Notes: generated by a model not told the origin, from the sequence alone. Counted from the stretch's first letter, positions 1 through 9,817 are shown. The stretch: 64,000 nucleotides of DNA from JAOSJL01 sp963704035 (GCA_963704035.1 CAVPGR010000004.1:186001-250000); one strand, 5' to 3'. A program made the numbers and translations.

Positions 1-1019
1 ACGCGCCGCCTGTTCATCGACCGGAAGCAGTCCCAACTCTGCCCACGACGGCGCGTACACGAAGGGGTGGAACGTCTGGAGCCCGAGCAGCAGCGTGACA
101 GGGCGGCCGGCCACCTGTGCCCGGACCCGGGCGCCCTCGGCCTCGGCCTCACGGGCGAGCGCCAGCATGCGCCGCCACGCCTCGGGGTCGTGATCGTTCT
201 GGGTGAGGGCGTACGTGACCGGACGATCGATGGCGGCGCTGAGACGCCGCATCCATGCCATCTCGGCCTCCGGAGCCGCGAGATCCTCGCCGAGCGCGCC
301 GGCAGGTGCGAGTTCGAACACGCCGGCGCCCAGATCGCCGAGCAGCGGACCCGATTCCGAACAGTTCCTCTTCGGCGGCAAAGGTCCCGGGAACGGGTTC
401 ACCGTCGATGGCCATGTGGGCGATCGTCCGCGACGTGGTGAACCCGAGCGCGCCGGCCTCCAGGGCCTCACGGACGATGTCACGCATCGCAGCAATGTCC
501 TCGGACGTTGCGGGTTCATTCGCCGCACCGCGCTCACCCATCACGTAGGCGCGCACGGCGCCGTGCGGAATCTGTGCACCCACATCGAGCATCTTGGGCA
601 GACCGTCGACGACGTCGAGATACTCGGGAAAGCTCTCCCAGTCCCAGCGGATCCCGTCGGAGAGCGCCGCGCCGGGAATGTCCTCGACGCCTTCCATGAG
701 TCCGATGAGCCAGTTGCGACGGTCCTGCTGCACCGGGGCGAAGCCGACCCCGCAATTGCCCATCACGACGGTCGTGACCCCGTGCCAGCACGACGGGGTG
801 AGGGTCGGATCCCATGTGATCTGGCCGTCGTAGTGCGTGTGAATGTCGACGAAACCCGGCGTGACGACGAGCCCGTCGGCGTCGACGGTCCGTCGGGCGC
901 TGCCCGACACGCGGCCCACCTCGGTGACGATGCCGTCGTCGATGGCCACGTCGGCCGTGCGAGCCGGGGCACCCGTTCCGTCGACGACGAACCCCGCCCG
1001 TGATCACGGTGTCGTGCAT
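1..1019 (-). CDS. N-acyl-D-amino-acid deacylase / D-aminoacylase-type amidohydrolase, partial and frameshifted
   Basis: Zinc amidohydrolase expected to hydrolyse N-acyl-D-amino acids or related amides in the cytosol. The gene runs off the left edge, so only about 340 N-terminal residues are present. The start MHDTVITGG is typical of the family, followed by the metal-binding GFVDIHTHYDGQ and the family block GVTTVVMGNCGVGFAP. The frame breaks twice, at G runs near positions 992 and 345. After correction the protein reads through FVVDGTGAPARTADVAIDDG at the first break and DLGAGVFELAPAG at the second, so sequence error is likelier than decay. The start ATG (1017-1019) follows AAGGGAG, which lies in a tandem repeat. 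It lies directly downstream of the epoxide hydrolase gene. Confidence 0.75.
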
Positions 1020-1020
1020 G

Positions 1021-1076
1021 ATGCTCCCTTCACGATGCTCCCTTCACGATGCTCCCTTCACGATGCTCCGCTCACG
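1021..1076. repeat. 14-bp tandem repeat (4 units) at a gene junction
   Basis: Four consecutive copies of GATGCTCCCTTCAC (last copy with one change) lie between the end of the epoxide hydrolase gene and the start of the deacylase gene. On the minus strand each unit contains GTGA (the real epoxide hydrolase stop is in the first unit) and the Shine-Dalgarno-like AAGGGAG. The array therefore multiplies the stop/ribosome-binding-site junction. Confidence 0.9.
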
Positions 1077-2244
1077 ATCGACGGAGCGTTCTCACGGTAC
1101 AAGTTCCGAACGCCTCACGCACGTCGGCGACGAAGAGCTCTGGCTCCTCGAAGGCGGCGAAGTGGCCGCCGCGGGGCATGTCGGCGACTCGACGGAGGTT
1201 GAAAGCCGCCTCCAGCCAGGACCTCGGGGACGTGAGTATCTCGTGGGGGTAGCGCGCCACCGCCGTGGGCACCTCGACTCGTTCGTCGACAGGCCCGAGC
1301 CGGCCCGCCTTCTTCGACTCGTAGTAGAGCCGTGTCGAGGAGTTGATCGTGCCGGTCACCCAGTAGGTCATGAGATTCGTGAGCAGGTCGTCGCGCCCCA
1401 CAGCTGTTTCGAGGTTGCCTTCGTGGTCGGTCCAGGCGTGGAACTTCTCGAGAATCCACCCTGCCAGGCCTGCGGGTGAGTCTGTGAGGCCGTACGAGAG
1501 GGTCTGTGGCTTGGTGCCCTGGATGGCGGCGTAGCCCGACCCGTTCTCCAGGTAGTCGGTGACGCGGGCGAACGCGGCCGTTTCCGCATCTGTCATCTCG
1601 CCGCCGGTGGCGGGAGGTCCGCACACGGCCATGTTGAGGTGGATACCGGTGAGATGTGCCGAATCGACGAGGCCGAGTTCCGTGGTGATCAGGGAACCCC
1701 AGTCGCCACCCTGCGCGCCGTACCGCGTGTAGCCGAGACGATCCATCAAAGTCGCCCACGCTTCGGCGACACGACGCGAGTCCCAACCCGGCTCAGTCGT
1801 CGGACCCGACCAGGCGTAGCCCGGAATCGACGGCGCCACGACGTGGAAGGCGTCAGCGGCATCGCCGCCGTGCGAGACCGGATTGCTCAGAGGACCGATG
1901 ACATCGAGGAACTCGACCACCGATCCCGGCCAGCCGTGGGTGATGACGAGTGGTTGGGCATCGGGCTCCGGCGAAGGTGCATGGACGAAGTGGATGTTCT
2001 GGCCGTCGATCGTCGTCGTGAAGTGGTCGAAGGCGTTGAGTCGCTGCTCGGCGGCACGCCAGTCGTACCCGTCGGCCCAGTATTCGCAGAGGTCACGCAG
2101 GTAGGTGAGATCGGTGCCGAGGTCCCAGGAGGCGCCGGGGGCCACGTCGGCCAGCGCGTCGCCGCGCAGGCGCGTGCGGAGATCGTCGAGGACGTCGTCG
2201 GCGACCTCGACGCGCATCGGCGAGATGGCGTCGGAATCCGGCAT
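1072..2244 (-). CDS. epoxide hydrolase (microsomal-type, EHN domain)
   Basis: Alpha/beta-hydrolase that opens epoxides to vicinal diols. The 390-residue protein has the N-terminal EHN cap region (about residues 10-120, with PGASWDLGTDLTYLRDLCEYW-like spacing of aromatic residues), the oxyanion motif HGWPGS, the nucleophile elbow GGDWGS with the catalytic Asp, and the C-terminal His in PRGGHFAAFEEPE. Length and motifs match the family. The start ATG overlaps the stop of the acyl-CoA synthetase gene (ATGA), so the two are translationally coupled. With the downstream deacylase they look like one minus-strand catabolic operon. The substrate cannot be read from the sequence. Confidence 0.9.
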   Translation of the reverse strand: MPDSDAISPMRVEVADDVLDDLRTRLRGDALADVAPGASWDLGTDLTYLRDLCEYWADGYDWRAAEQRLNAFDHFTTTIDGQNIHFVHAPSPEPDAQPLVITHGWPGSVVEFLDVIGPLSNPVSHGGDAADAFHVVAPSIPGYAWSGPTTEPGWDSRRVAEAWATLMDRLGYTRYGAQGGDWGSLITTELGLVDSAHLTGIHLNMAVCGPPATGGEMTDAETAAFARVTDYLENGSGYAAIQGTKPQTLSYGLTDSPAGLAGWILEKFHAWTDHEGNLETAVGRDDLLTNLMTYWVTGTINSSTRLYYESKKAGRLGPVDERVEVPTAVARYPHEILTSPRSWLEAAFNLRRVADMPRGGHFAAFEEPELFVADVREAFGTCTVRTLRRS

Positions 2245-3824
2245 CAGCCGACGGAGCGCTCCTTGCCCTCCCAGTAGGGCTTGCGGAGTTCCTTCTTGAG
2301 CACCTTGAGAGCGCCGGACAGCGGGAGCGGTTCATCGCGGAACTCGACGGACTTCGGAACCTTGAAACCGGCGATGTTCTCCTTGCACAGGCCTTGATGC
2401 CGTCCTCGGTGAGCGTGGCGCCCGACTTCGGCACGATGATCGCGTGGACCTGTTCGCCCCACTGTCACTCGGGATACCGATCACGGCCACCTGATCGAAA
2501 CAGCCGGGGTCCGAGCGCGATCACGGTCTCGACCTCGGCGGAGTAGACGTTCTCGCCGCCGGTGACGATCATGTCCTTCACACGGTCGACCAGGAAGAGG
2601 TACCCGTCGTCGTCGAGATAGCCGGCGTCGCCCGTGTGGTACCAACCATCGCGGAACACCTCTGTCGTAGCGTCGGGGTTGCGCCAGTACTCACGCATGA
2701 AGTTGCCGGCTCTGGCGCACACCTCGCCGGTCTCACCGCGGGGCACCTCGTCACCATTGGCATCACGAATCGAGAGGACGACACCCGGCATGGCGCTTAC
2801 CGGCGGAGCCGAGGATGTCACCACCTCGCCGATGGTCGTCGGGACTCAGCCAACTGAGAACGGCCGATGCTTCGGTCATCCCGTAGCGCCTGAGCGACAG
2901 TTCGAGATCCGGATAGAGCTCCAGGAGCCGATCGACGGTCGCACGCGGCATCGGTGACGCTCCGTACGCGAGCTCGCGCAGCGACGCGAGCCGCTCGGGA
3001 CGGAAGTCGGGGTGGTTCAGGAGCATGCCGATCATCGTGGGCACCATCACCGTCTGCGTGACCTGCTCGCGTCTCGATCAGGTCGAGAACGCCGCCGGGG
3101 TCGAAGATCGGGATGAACACCGACGTGCCTCCCGCCGCGGGACTTCCGAGGATGCCTCCCATCGATGCCGGCGTGAAACATCGGCGTCTGGTGGAGGAAC
3201 ACGGCCTCGGCGTTGAGGCGCATCTGCGACGCGATGTGGTAGAGGTTGAGACATCTCGGCACGGTGGTCGAGCAGCACTCCCTTGGGCAGACCGGTGGTG
3301 CCCTCCCGTGTACATGAGCATCGACCGGATCGTCTTCTTCGGGTTCGTCGGGAACGACCGGATCGCCCGCGCCGAGCAGGTCCTCGTAGTCGATGTCGTG
3401 CGGGACGTCACCGTCGCCGATCAGGACCGTGTGGCGAACGGGATTCTCACCTTCGGACTCTTCCATCGAACGATGGAAGTGCTCTGCGAACGAGGCGTCG
3501 ACGAACGCCACCTCACAACCCGAGTTCTGGACGATGTACGCGAGTTCCTTGCCTGCGAGTCGCAGGTTCAACGGGTTGACGACACCCGCACCGAGATACG
3601 CGGCGTGGTACGCCTCGAGGTACTGGTGACTGTTGGTCGCCATCAGCGCGAAACGATCACCGCGCTGAGCCCCGAGCTCCTTGTGGAGCGAGTTGGTGAG
3701 TCGAAGCACCCGGTCACCGTGTTGTTCGTAGGTCCCCCGGTAGTCGACCGTCAACGAAACCCACCTTCGTGGCGTAGTTGTCGAGCGCGGGAAGCAGCAG
3801 GCGGTGATAGACGAGTTCCTTCAT
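2244..3824 (-). CDS. fatty acyl-CoA synthetase-like AMP ligase, multiply frameshifted
   Basis: AMP-forming ligase (FadD family) that would activate a carboxylic acid to its CoA thioester. The start ATG at 3824 gives MKELVYHRLLLPALDNYATK, a typical N-terminus of this family. Recognisable blocks follow in different frames: the A3-type region near 3300, MMVPTMIGMLLNHPDF, a YGMTEAS block, GWYHTGDAGYLDDDGYLFLVDR, VKDMIVTGGENVYSAEVE, and the C-terminal ALKVLKKELRKPYW. At least four frame changes are needed between 2400 and 3310. The conserved blocks are intact and in order, so assembly error or a very recent pseudogene is likelier than old decay. It is coupled to the downstream epoxide hydrolase through ATGA. 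Confidence 0.8.
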
Positions 3825-3905
3825 CGCCACGCAGGGTACCGATCAGAGCGACTCACGGGAAGCGGCGTGTTCGACGGGTGCCAGGGGGCCGACTCGCCCC
3901 GCGAC

Positions 3906-4769
3906 TCACCCGGCGGCGATGAAGGGAACGACGGCCTCGAGGAACTGCTCGGGCTCGTCGAACATGGGCGCGTGGCCGACACCGACCAGTTCGGTGTACG
4001 ACCAATCGGGTCGAAACTCGGCGGTGCGGCGAGCGGCCGTCACGGGAACCAGGCGGTCCTCGGTCCCGTGCAGCAGGAGTGTCGGAGCGAGAACGCCCTT
4101 CGCCGAACGACGGAACATGGCCGGCACCAAGGCCGACAGGAGCGAGCGGGCGGCCTCGAGGTGCGCTCTGATCGCCCAGGGCATGAGCTCCCGTTCGGCG
4201 GTGAGCTCGACGTGGGCGGCGACGACATCATCCGGGACCCGACCGGAGTCGACACAGCACAGCTCCAACACCTCCCGCACACGCTCCTCGGGTGTGGTGC
4301 GAGCCTCGTGTGAGCGCATGAACATCTCTCCGATCACAGGTGTGACCAAGAGCCCACCGCGAAGGAGGTAGCGGAGGTCGGGTCGATGTCCGCCGACCGC
4401 CGGCAGTGCGGGATCGACGAGAACAAGGCCGCGGACGCGGTGCGGTCGACGTGCGGCTTCGAGAATCGAAATCAGACCTCCCATCGAATTGCCGACGAGA
4501 ACAGCCTCTCCACCGGCGACCTCCGCGATGAAGCGGTCGAGGAGCGCGCGATTCGCCAGGACCGACGATGAGCGTCGATCGGGTGGGGTGCGCCCGAATC
4601 CGACGAGATCGGGGGCGAGCACTCGACCGTGACGCGTCAGTTCCCCGGTGACGCGCATCCAATTGATGTGGGCGCCGCCGAGACCGTGCACCAACACGAT
4701 CGCCGGTCCGCTCCCACCGAAGTCGGCGTAGTGAACAGGTCCGTCGAGATCGGCGGTCGAGAGCTCCAC
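3906..4769 (-). CDS. alpha/beta hydrolase
   Basis: 287-residue soluble alpha/beta-hydrolase of unknown substrate. Visible catalytic elements are the oxyanion HGLGG (residues about 28-32), the nucleophile elbow GNSMGG (Ser near 98), the acid in HGTEDRLVP and the histidine in VGVGHAPM close to the C-terminus. The arrangement suits an esterase, thioesterase or C-C hydrolase. It lies 80 bp downstream of the acyl-CoA synthetase start on the same strand, and 36 bp upstream of it lies the end of the kinase gene, so it may be its own transcription unit. Confidence 0.85.
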   Translation of the reverse strand: MELSTADLDGPVHYADFGGSGPAIVLVHGLGGAHINWMRVTGELTRHGRVLAPDLVGFGRTPPDRRSSSVLANRALLDRFIAEVAGGEAVLVGNSMGGLISILEAARRPHRVRGLVLVDPALPAVGGHRPDLRYLLRGGLLVTPVIGEMFMRSHEARTTPEERVREVLELCCVDSGRVPDDVVAAHVELTAERELMPWAIRAHLEAARSLLSALVPAMFRRSAKGVLAPTLLLHGTEDRLVPVTAARRTAEFRPDWSYTELVGVGHAPMFDEPEQFLEAVVPFIAAG

Positions 4770-4805
4770 GCCGGACGACGTTAGACCGGCGCCCGTGAGT
4801 CTGGC

Positions 4806-6659
4806 TCAGACCCCGGCCGGGCTCGCGAGACCGAGGTCGGCGGCCGACGACGCGGGAAGGGCAAACGCGGCGACGGTGCCGCCCCCGGGGCGTTCCTCCA
4901 ACCAGATCTGGCCGTTGTGCATCTCCACGAAACGCCGAGCGATGGCCAAGCCGATGCCCGTTCCCATTCTCGAGCGCTCGGACCGCTCCACCTGGAAGTA
5001 CGGCTCGAAGACGCGTTCGAGATCCTCCGAGCCGATCCCGATTCCCTCGTCGGCGACGCGCACGACCACCGAGGACTCCTCGTCGCGGGTGCTGACCGTG
5101 ATCGTTGAGCCGTGTGGCGAGAACTTCACCGCGTTCGTGAGCAGGTTGACGGTCACTCTCCGGATGGCTTCGACGTCAGCTTCGACGGGTTGGCGGGCCT
5201 CGAGGTCGACGACCACCGTGTGGCCCGAGAGTGCATCCTCCAGATCGGCCACGGCCCGCTCGACAGAATCGTCGATAGTGCCGACCTCAGCTCGAAGGGT
5301 CACGCGACCTGCGTCCAGCTGCGTGAAGTCGAGGAGTTGATCGATGAGCCGGGCGAGTTCGTCCTGGTTGCGTTCAGCACGACCGAGCAGGCCTTTGCGC
5401 TCATCGGTGGACAGGCGGTCCCAGTACGTGAGGACCGTGTTGACGAAACCCTTCGAGGCGGTGAGAGGAGTCCGCAACTCATGGGCGACCATCGCCAGGA
5501 ACTCGGAACGGAGCCGGTCGGTCTCCTCGAGATTCTTCGCGGCGCGGCGTTCCTGGTCGTAGGCACGCGCCCGCACGACCACGAGTGCGATCTGTTCGGC
5601 ATAGCCCTCGAGGAGAGCAAGCTCGTCGCCTTCGAGAGCTCCCCGCCACGGGAAGCAGGGAACGAGGAGTCCGATCGTCTCGTCGGCGACGCGCAACGGC
5701 ACCGCGAGCAGCGAACGGTGGCCTCCCTCACGGAGCAGCGGCGACCATCGGGTGACCCATTCTGGATACCGTGGATCGTCTGTGACGTCGGGAATGACCA
5801 CGACCTCACCGGTCTCCGCCGCATCCGCAAGTGGCGCCAGATCGCGGTCGCCGGTCATCAAGGAGTGTTGGAGTGTGGCCAGGTCATCCGGCTCCAACCC
5901 GTCGTTCGGCGTCGGAGTGGCCAAGACGAGACCATCGTCGCCGCGGTAGAGGAGCAGAGTCGTTTCGGATGCGCCGACCGCGTCGCCGAGGGACCGGGCC
6001 ACGGATTCCAGCGTCGACCCGAAGTCCGGCTCGGGCGACAGGTCACGAAGTGCCTCGTAGAGGCGCTCGAACTGGCGCGTCGTGTGGCGACGCTTACGGG
6101 TCAGGCCGTCGATCACGAACACGATGGCGAGCAGATAGGGCAGGTAGGTCGCAATGACAAACGCGGAGACGCGCTCGGACGCGGGAGCGGCCCACTGGCC
6201 GAGCACCGCACAGACCATGGCGAGCAGCGCTGTCGGAACACCGAGCGCGGAGCCTCCGACAACGGTGAAGAAGACCAGCCCGAGGACGTACGTGAACAGT
6301 GCGGGCACCAGAGCCGCGGGGACGATCACCGACACGGCGAACACCCCGCCCATCCCGACGACCACGTTGATCGCCACGGCGATCGTGACCGAACGCCCGG
6401 CGAGCAGAACATCGACGATCGTGGCGAACACGACGTAGCCGAGGACGGCTCCGCCGACGACGAGGCTCTCGGCTCGGTCGAAGCCGGGCGCCAGAAATGC
6501 GCAAAGCGCGAGGAGAAGGCCCAGCAGCGCCCGTATGCGGACGCTCTCGCGGTAGAACTTCAGACTCGGCGAGTCGGCGCCGGGGTCCTCGAACGCCGCG
6601 ACGAGGTTGCGGCGCAGCACGCCCGTGGCGTGGAGTCCGACCCTTCCGCGCTTCTCCAC
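4806..6659 (-). CDS. membrane sensor histidine kinase with GAF domain
   Basis: About 617 residues. Roughly six to seven membrane helices occupy residues 42-185. A GAF domain follows (about 215-365), then HisKA with the phosphoacceptor in MVAHELRTPL, and HATPase_c with N box NLLTNAVKFSP, G1 VADEGIGIG and G2 GTGIGLAIARRFVEMHNG. It would autophosphorylate in response to an unknown signal. No response regulator is adjacent, so it is an orphan here. I prefer the GTG at 6659 (AAGGATCTCGG just upstream). An in-frame ATG at 6743 would add 28 Arg-rich residues encoded by a CCGGAGAG repeat region. Confidence 0.9.
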   Translation of the reverse strand: MEKRGRVGLHATGVLRRNLVAAFEDPGADSPSLKFYRESVRIRALLGLLLALCAFLAPGFDRAESLVVGGAVLGYVVFATIVDVLLAGRSVTIAVAINVVVGMGGVFAVSVIVPAALVPALFTYVLGLVFFTVVGGSALGVPTALLAMVCAVLGQWAAPASERVSAFVIATYLPYLLAIVFVIDGLTRKRRHTTRQFERLYEALRDLSPEPDFGSTLESVARSLGDAVGASETTLLLYRGDDGLVLATPTPNDGLEPDDLATLQHSLMTGDRDLAPLADAAETGEVVVIPDVTDDPRYPEWVTRWSPLLREGGHRSLLAVPLRVADETIGLLVPCFPWRGALEGDELALLEGYAEQIALVVVRARAYDQERRAAKNLEETDRLRSEFLAMVAHELRTPLTASKGFVNTVLTYWDRLSTDERKGLLGRAERNQDELARLIDQLLDFTQLDAGRVTLRAEVGTIDDSVERAVADLEDALSGHTVVVDLEARQPVEADVEAIRRVTVNLLTNAVKFSPHGSTITVSTRDEESSVVVRVADEGIGIGSEDLERVFEPYFQVERSERSRMGTGIGLAIARRFVEMHNGQIWLEERPGGGTVAAFALPASSAADLGLASPAGV

Positions 6660-6896
6660 CCGAGATCCTTCTCTCCTGGACACCCGTCGGGGTGTTCTCC
6701 GGACTTCCGGACGCTCTCCGGAGCTCTCCGGAGTCCCCCGCACACGGTGACCATGCTACGCGCCGTTTCCGGACGTGCTGTCCGGTTCCTACCGTTGGGC
6801 CGCGAGCCGCCGGCACACGGCCGAGCCGGTGGCGACGCCACACCCCTCGAGACCGTGGCATCACCGCACGGGTGCGATGATGCAATGAGCCATGAG

Positions 6897-6982
6897 GCGA
6901 GCGTGGCGGAACTGGCAGACGCGCCGGGTTTAGGTCCCGGTGACCTTCACAGGTCTTGGGGGTTCGAGTCCCTCCGCTCGCA
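6897..6982 (+). tRNA. tRNA-Leu (anticodon UAG)
   Basis: Acceptor stem GCGAGCG pairs with CGCTCGC at 6975-6981 and is followed by discriminator A; CCA is not encoded. The anticodon arm CCGGG-TTTAGGT-CCCGG gives anticodon UAG. A long variable arm (GTGACCTTCACAGGTCTTG) and T arm GGGGGTTCGAGTCCCTC are typical of class II tRNA-Leu. The 3' part from 6929 is the attachment site of the integrative element. Confidence 0.97.
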
Positions 6983-6983
6983 C
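6929..6983 (+). repeat. attL core (55 bp, 3' half of tRNA-Leu)
   Basis: Starts at TTTAGGTCCCGG in the anticodon loop and runs one base past the tRNA discriminator. It is identical to 21173-21227. This is the usual crossover region for tRNA-targeting tyrosine integrases, and the tRNA is left functional. Confidence 0.95.
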
Positions 6984-7041
6984 TACTCCCACAAGGGATC
7001 GAGGCCACCGGGACGGCTCCCCGGTAGCGGCCGAAACGGCT

Positions 7042-7064
7042 CTACCTAAGCCCTCCCTAAGACG
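7042..7064 (+). repeat. candidate left arm-type integrase site
   Basis: CTACCTAAGCCCTCCCTAAG lies between attL and the integrase gene. A near-identical double CCTAAG block (CTCCCTAAGGCCCTCCCTAAG shape) lies at 21034-21057 inside the other end. Paired short direct repeats near both ends are what integrase N-terminal arm-binding domains recognise in lambda-type systems. Function is inferred from position. Confidence 0.55.
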
Positions 7065-7128
7065 ACTAGGCTGGACCAGCAGGGACAGGTCACGCGCACA
7101 CGAGGCGCACTCTGGGGAGGACACGACC

Positions 7129-8314
7129 ATGGCGATCGTCGTCGAGGACAAGCACGGCCGGTTGACACGCAAGCGACGGGCCGACGGCAAGAACGGACCG
7201 CCTCTCGACCGTCGCAGCGCGCACTACTACTCCGTCGTCGGGAACGTCTGGTCCCGGGGCTACCCCACCCGACGGGAGGCCGAACGCGACGAAAGCGAAC
7301 GGAAGAACGCCGCCGAGGACGGCACCAGCCTCTCCCGCTCGAAGATGCGCCTCGACGAGTTCCTGACCGACGTGTGGCTTCCGCTCCAGGAGGACAAGGT
7401 CGCCCGGGGAGATCTCCGGGAGTCCTCCCTCGCGCACTACCGGCTGCACGTCGAGACCTACATCGTGCCCGAGATCGGCTCGAAGCGGCTCCGGGACCTG
7501 CGCGCCGAACACCTCCGAGGTCTCTACCGGAAACTCGCTCGACGAGGCGGACGGTCCGGGCGTGGCCTCGCGCCGAAGACCGTCCGCCACACGCACACGA
7601 TCCTCTCGAACGCCCTCGAACTCGCCGCCTCCGACGGATACGTCGCCCGCAACGTCGCCAAGAGCCGCGACACGGCACCCGGTGGGAGATCACCGGAGAT
7701 GAAGACCTGGACGCCGGAACAGATCCGCGCCTTCCTGGAGGTCGCCGCGGAGGACCGTCTCGCAGCGGCGTGGCGGCTCGCAGCGACGACCGGGATGCGA
7801 CGTGGAGAGGTCCTCGGGCTCCGCTGGTCCGACGTCGACCTCGACGACCGGATCGTTCGGGTCGAACGGTCCCTCGTGCTCTCCGGCAAAGGAGTTCGGT
7901 ACGAGCCGCCGAAGACCGAGCGGGGCCGAGCGCGTCGTCTCGATCGACACCGGCACCGCCCGTGCGCTGCGCGCCCACAAGAAGCGCCAGGCCGAGGAAC
8001 AACTCGCCGCGTTCGGCGCGTGGGAGGACGCTGATCTCGTGTTCACGAACTCCGTCGGCGAGCCCGTCAACCCGAGCACCTTCTCGCGCGCCTTCGAGCG
8101 GATCGCCGAGCGCTCCGGGCTCCCCCGCATCCGCCTCCACGACCTCCGGCACTCGGCGGTCACCGCGACGATCGACGCCGGAGTACCCGTCGACGTCGTC
8201 AGCCGCCGGATCGGTCACGCCTCGACGAGCATCACCGTCGACACGTACCAGCACGCCCTTCCCGGCCAGGACCGCGACGCGGCCGACAAGCTCGCCGAAG
8301 CACTCGACGCCTGA
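7129..8314 (+). CDS. int: tyrosine recombinase / integrase, one frameshift
   Basis: About 394 residues once one frame change near 7925 (in GCGGGGCCG) is corrected. The N-terminal part (residues 5-60) resembles an AP2-like or SAM-like arm-binding region. The core-binding domain lies around 70-170. The catalytic domain has Arg in TGMRRGEVLGLRW, HxxR in RLHDLRHSAVTATIDAG, and the second His plus Tyr in RRIGHASTSITVDTYQH. ATG 7129 follows a strong GGGGAGG. It would integrate the element at tRNA-Leu; only 146 bp separate it from the attL core. The frame change could be an error or an inactivating mutation. Confidence 0.9.
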
Positions 8315-8461
8315 CGCCCCAGGGGCCAACCCCACTGCGATCGGGGGCCGCCATCGCGTGACGATCACGTCGACGGCAAGGGACCGCCCGGCCACGGCAA
8401 GGGGATGTATCTCGCCGGTACCCTTCCTCCAGCGACCGACTACGGGTATCGGAGAGCCGCG

Positions 8462-8830
8462 ATGAGGAGCGTTCTGGGAGCGTCGTTGGTCGTCCTCGTG
8501 TCCGTCGTAGCGGGCTGTTCGTCGGGAGGTGGGTTGCCAGAAGACGTGACGACATCGTCGACCACGACGACGGCCGAGGAAACGACGACCTCTGTCGAGG
8601 AGACGACGACGACCGTCGCAGAAACCACCACGACGACGGAGGCGGAAGGCGGAGACACCGGAGCGCCGTCTGTCGGGGGTTTCACCGAGCTGGTTGACTC
8701 GGACGCGAGCTGCGAGGAGCTGTTCGACTACCGCAACCGCTTCGACCCCGACGACGCGGTCATCGAGGACCTGAACGATCAGCTACGCACCATCGGCTGC
8801 TACAGCACTGGATCAGAGCGCACAGACTGA
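8462..8830 (+). CDS. small lipoprotein with Thr-rich linker
   Basis: 122 residues from ATG 8462 (GGAGAG six bases upstream). Signal sequence SVLGASLVVLVSVVAGC has the lipobox VVAGC. A Thr/Glu/Val-rich stretch (about residues 30-65) acts as a surface linker, followed by a compact C-terminal segment with two cysteines (ASCEELFDYR and TIGCY). The Cys...GCY pattern is shared with the element's other lipoprotein at 9406-9669. Function unknown; a surface cargo or superinfection-related role is only a guess from the context. Confidence 0.75.
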   Translation: MRSVLGASLVVLVSVVAGCSSGGGLPEDVTTSSTTTTAEETTTSVEETTTTVAETTTTTEAEGGDTGAPSVGGFTELVDSDASCEELFDYRNRFDPDDAVIEDLNDQLRTIGCYSTGSERTD

Positions 8831-8879
8831 GCGAGCCCGGGCTCGACCAGTGAGACGCCGCCCTCGCGGAGCGATCCCG

Positions 8880-9409
8880 TCAGTCGCTCTGCTCGTTGTC
8901 ACCGGGCCAGGCGACGACGTTCAGCGCCTCGCCCGCGAGGGTTTCGGCGGCGCGGGTGGCCGCGTGCAGATTCAACTCCACGACGCCGAACAGCTTGAGC
9001 GTGAAGCTCGCCCCATCGAACTCCTCCCACATGAGGAGGTCTCCGACCTTCCCGCGTTTCTGGAGCTTCCCCTCGCCCCGCTCGTAGGCGTCGAAATGCT
9101 CGAACACGTCGCGCACGTCGACGGCGTGAGGCACCTCGGAGTCGAACTCCGCGCCGCGCCCTCGTGATCCGGCCCTCCTCGTCCCACCGCTTGCAGTAGT
9201 CCACGGCCCGGATCAGGTCCCGCAACGCGATCCGCGAAGAACGCGGCCTCGATCTCGCGGTCGAACCACGCGCTGACCCGTCCGGTCGGGACGCGTGGTC
9301 GCGTGCCGTCGATCCGGTCGAGCTGGAGCCGGAGAGCGTAGAGCCACTGCCCCAGCCACTTGGTCGCGTTCGCCCGGAGCGTCGAGTCCTTGTCCACGGC
9401 CGCGCTCAC
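8880..9409 (-). CDS. hypothetical protein, frameshifted
   Basis: About 175 residues when two frame changes (near 9150 and 9235) are corrected. The N-terminal half reads MSAAVDKDSTLRANATKWLG and continues through VSAWFDREIEAAFF; the middle contains LIRAVDYCKRWDEEGRI; the C-terminal half contains DVFEHFDAYERGEGKLQKRG and ends PGDNEQSD. The GTG start overlaps the stop of the upstream lipoprotein gene (GTGA), so the two are coupled. No family recognised. It is the last gene of the element's leftward operon. Confidence 0.55.
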
Positions 9410-9669
9410 TCGTAGCAGCCGACCTCGGCGAGCCGGTCGTCGGCGGCCTCCATGTAGCTCAGCGTGACGTCGAACTCCTCCGAGCCCGCCGCGGCGCGGT
9501 CGTTGTTCGCCGCCGCGGTGTCGAACTCGGCTTGTAGCTCGACGCAGTCGGTCAACGACTCGATGCGTTCGTACACCGCAGGGCTGCCGGGCTGGTCGTC
9601 CTCGTCGCAGCCGATCGCCCCGACCGCGAGGACCGCGACCACGGCCAGCACTCGCACCCCTCGCAGCAT
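9406..9669 (-). CDS. small lipoprotein of the integrative element
   Basis: 87 residues. Signal peptide MLRGVRVLAVVAVLAVGAIG precedes the lipid-acceptor Cys (lipobox VGAIGC). The mature part has one cysteine after SLTD and ends RLAEVGCYE, the same Cys...GCY arrangement as the lipoprotein at 8462. A TAATGT -10-like box lies only seven bases before the ATG, so the mRNA is probably leaderless, and the palindrome at 9698-9713 covers the -35 region. Function unknown. Confidence 0.75.
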   Translation of the reverse strand: MLRGVRVLAVVAVLAVGAIGCDEDDQPGSPAVYERIESLTDCVELQAEFDTAAANNDRAAAGSEEFDVTLSYMEAADDRLAEVGCYE

Positions 9670-9675
9670 CCGGTC

Positions 9676-9713
9676 ACATTAGGCATCGGATGCCGGTTGC
9701 CGCACGTGCGGCA
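9676..9713 (-). promoter_or_regulatory. candidate leaderless promoter with 16-bp palindromic operator
   Basis: The minus strand has TAATGT (9681-9676) seven bases before the lipoprotein ATG. The 16-bp perfect palindrome TGCCGCACGTGCGGCA (9698-9713) covers the expected -35 position. A second palindrome with the same GCACGTGC centre lies at 9818-9839. The adjacent XRE protein is the obvious candidate binder. Confidence 0.5.
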
Positions 9714-9725
9714 GCCGCGCCCGCC

Positions 9726-9803
9726 TCAGTCCGCTGCGAGAGCAGCCAGCCGGGCTCGCAACTCGGCGTCGAGTTCGAGGCGCTCCGCGACTACCGGAAC
9801 GTG
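9726..9803 (-). pseudogene. remnant of a second XRE repressor C-terminus
   Basis: The minus strand encodes VVAERLELDAELRARLAALA followed by AD and a stop. This closely matches the C-terminus of the neighbouring XRE protein (VEALADVLDLDDELRARLEA). No helix-turn-helix part precedes it in frame. It looks like a partial duplication of the repressor gene lying between the two palindromes. Confidence 0.5.
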
Positions 9804-9817
9804 GCGAGCTGGTGGAA

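Noticed and set aside
5112..7049. Long plus-strand open frame of 645 codons
   Set aside because: It mirrors the histidine kinase on the other strand, has no domain, and crosses the tRNA-Leu gene. High-GC antisense frame.
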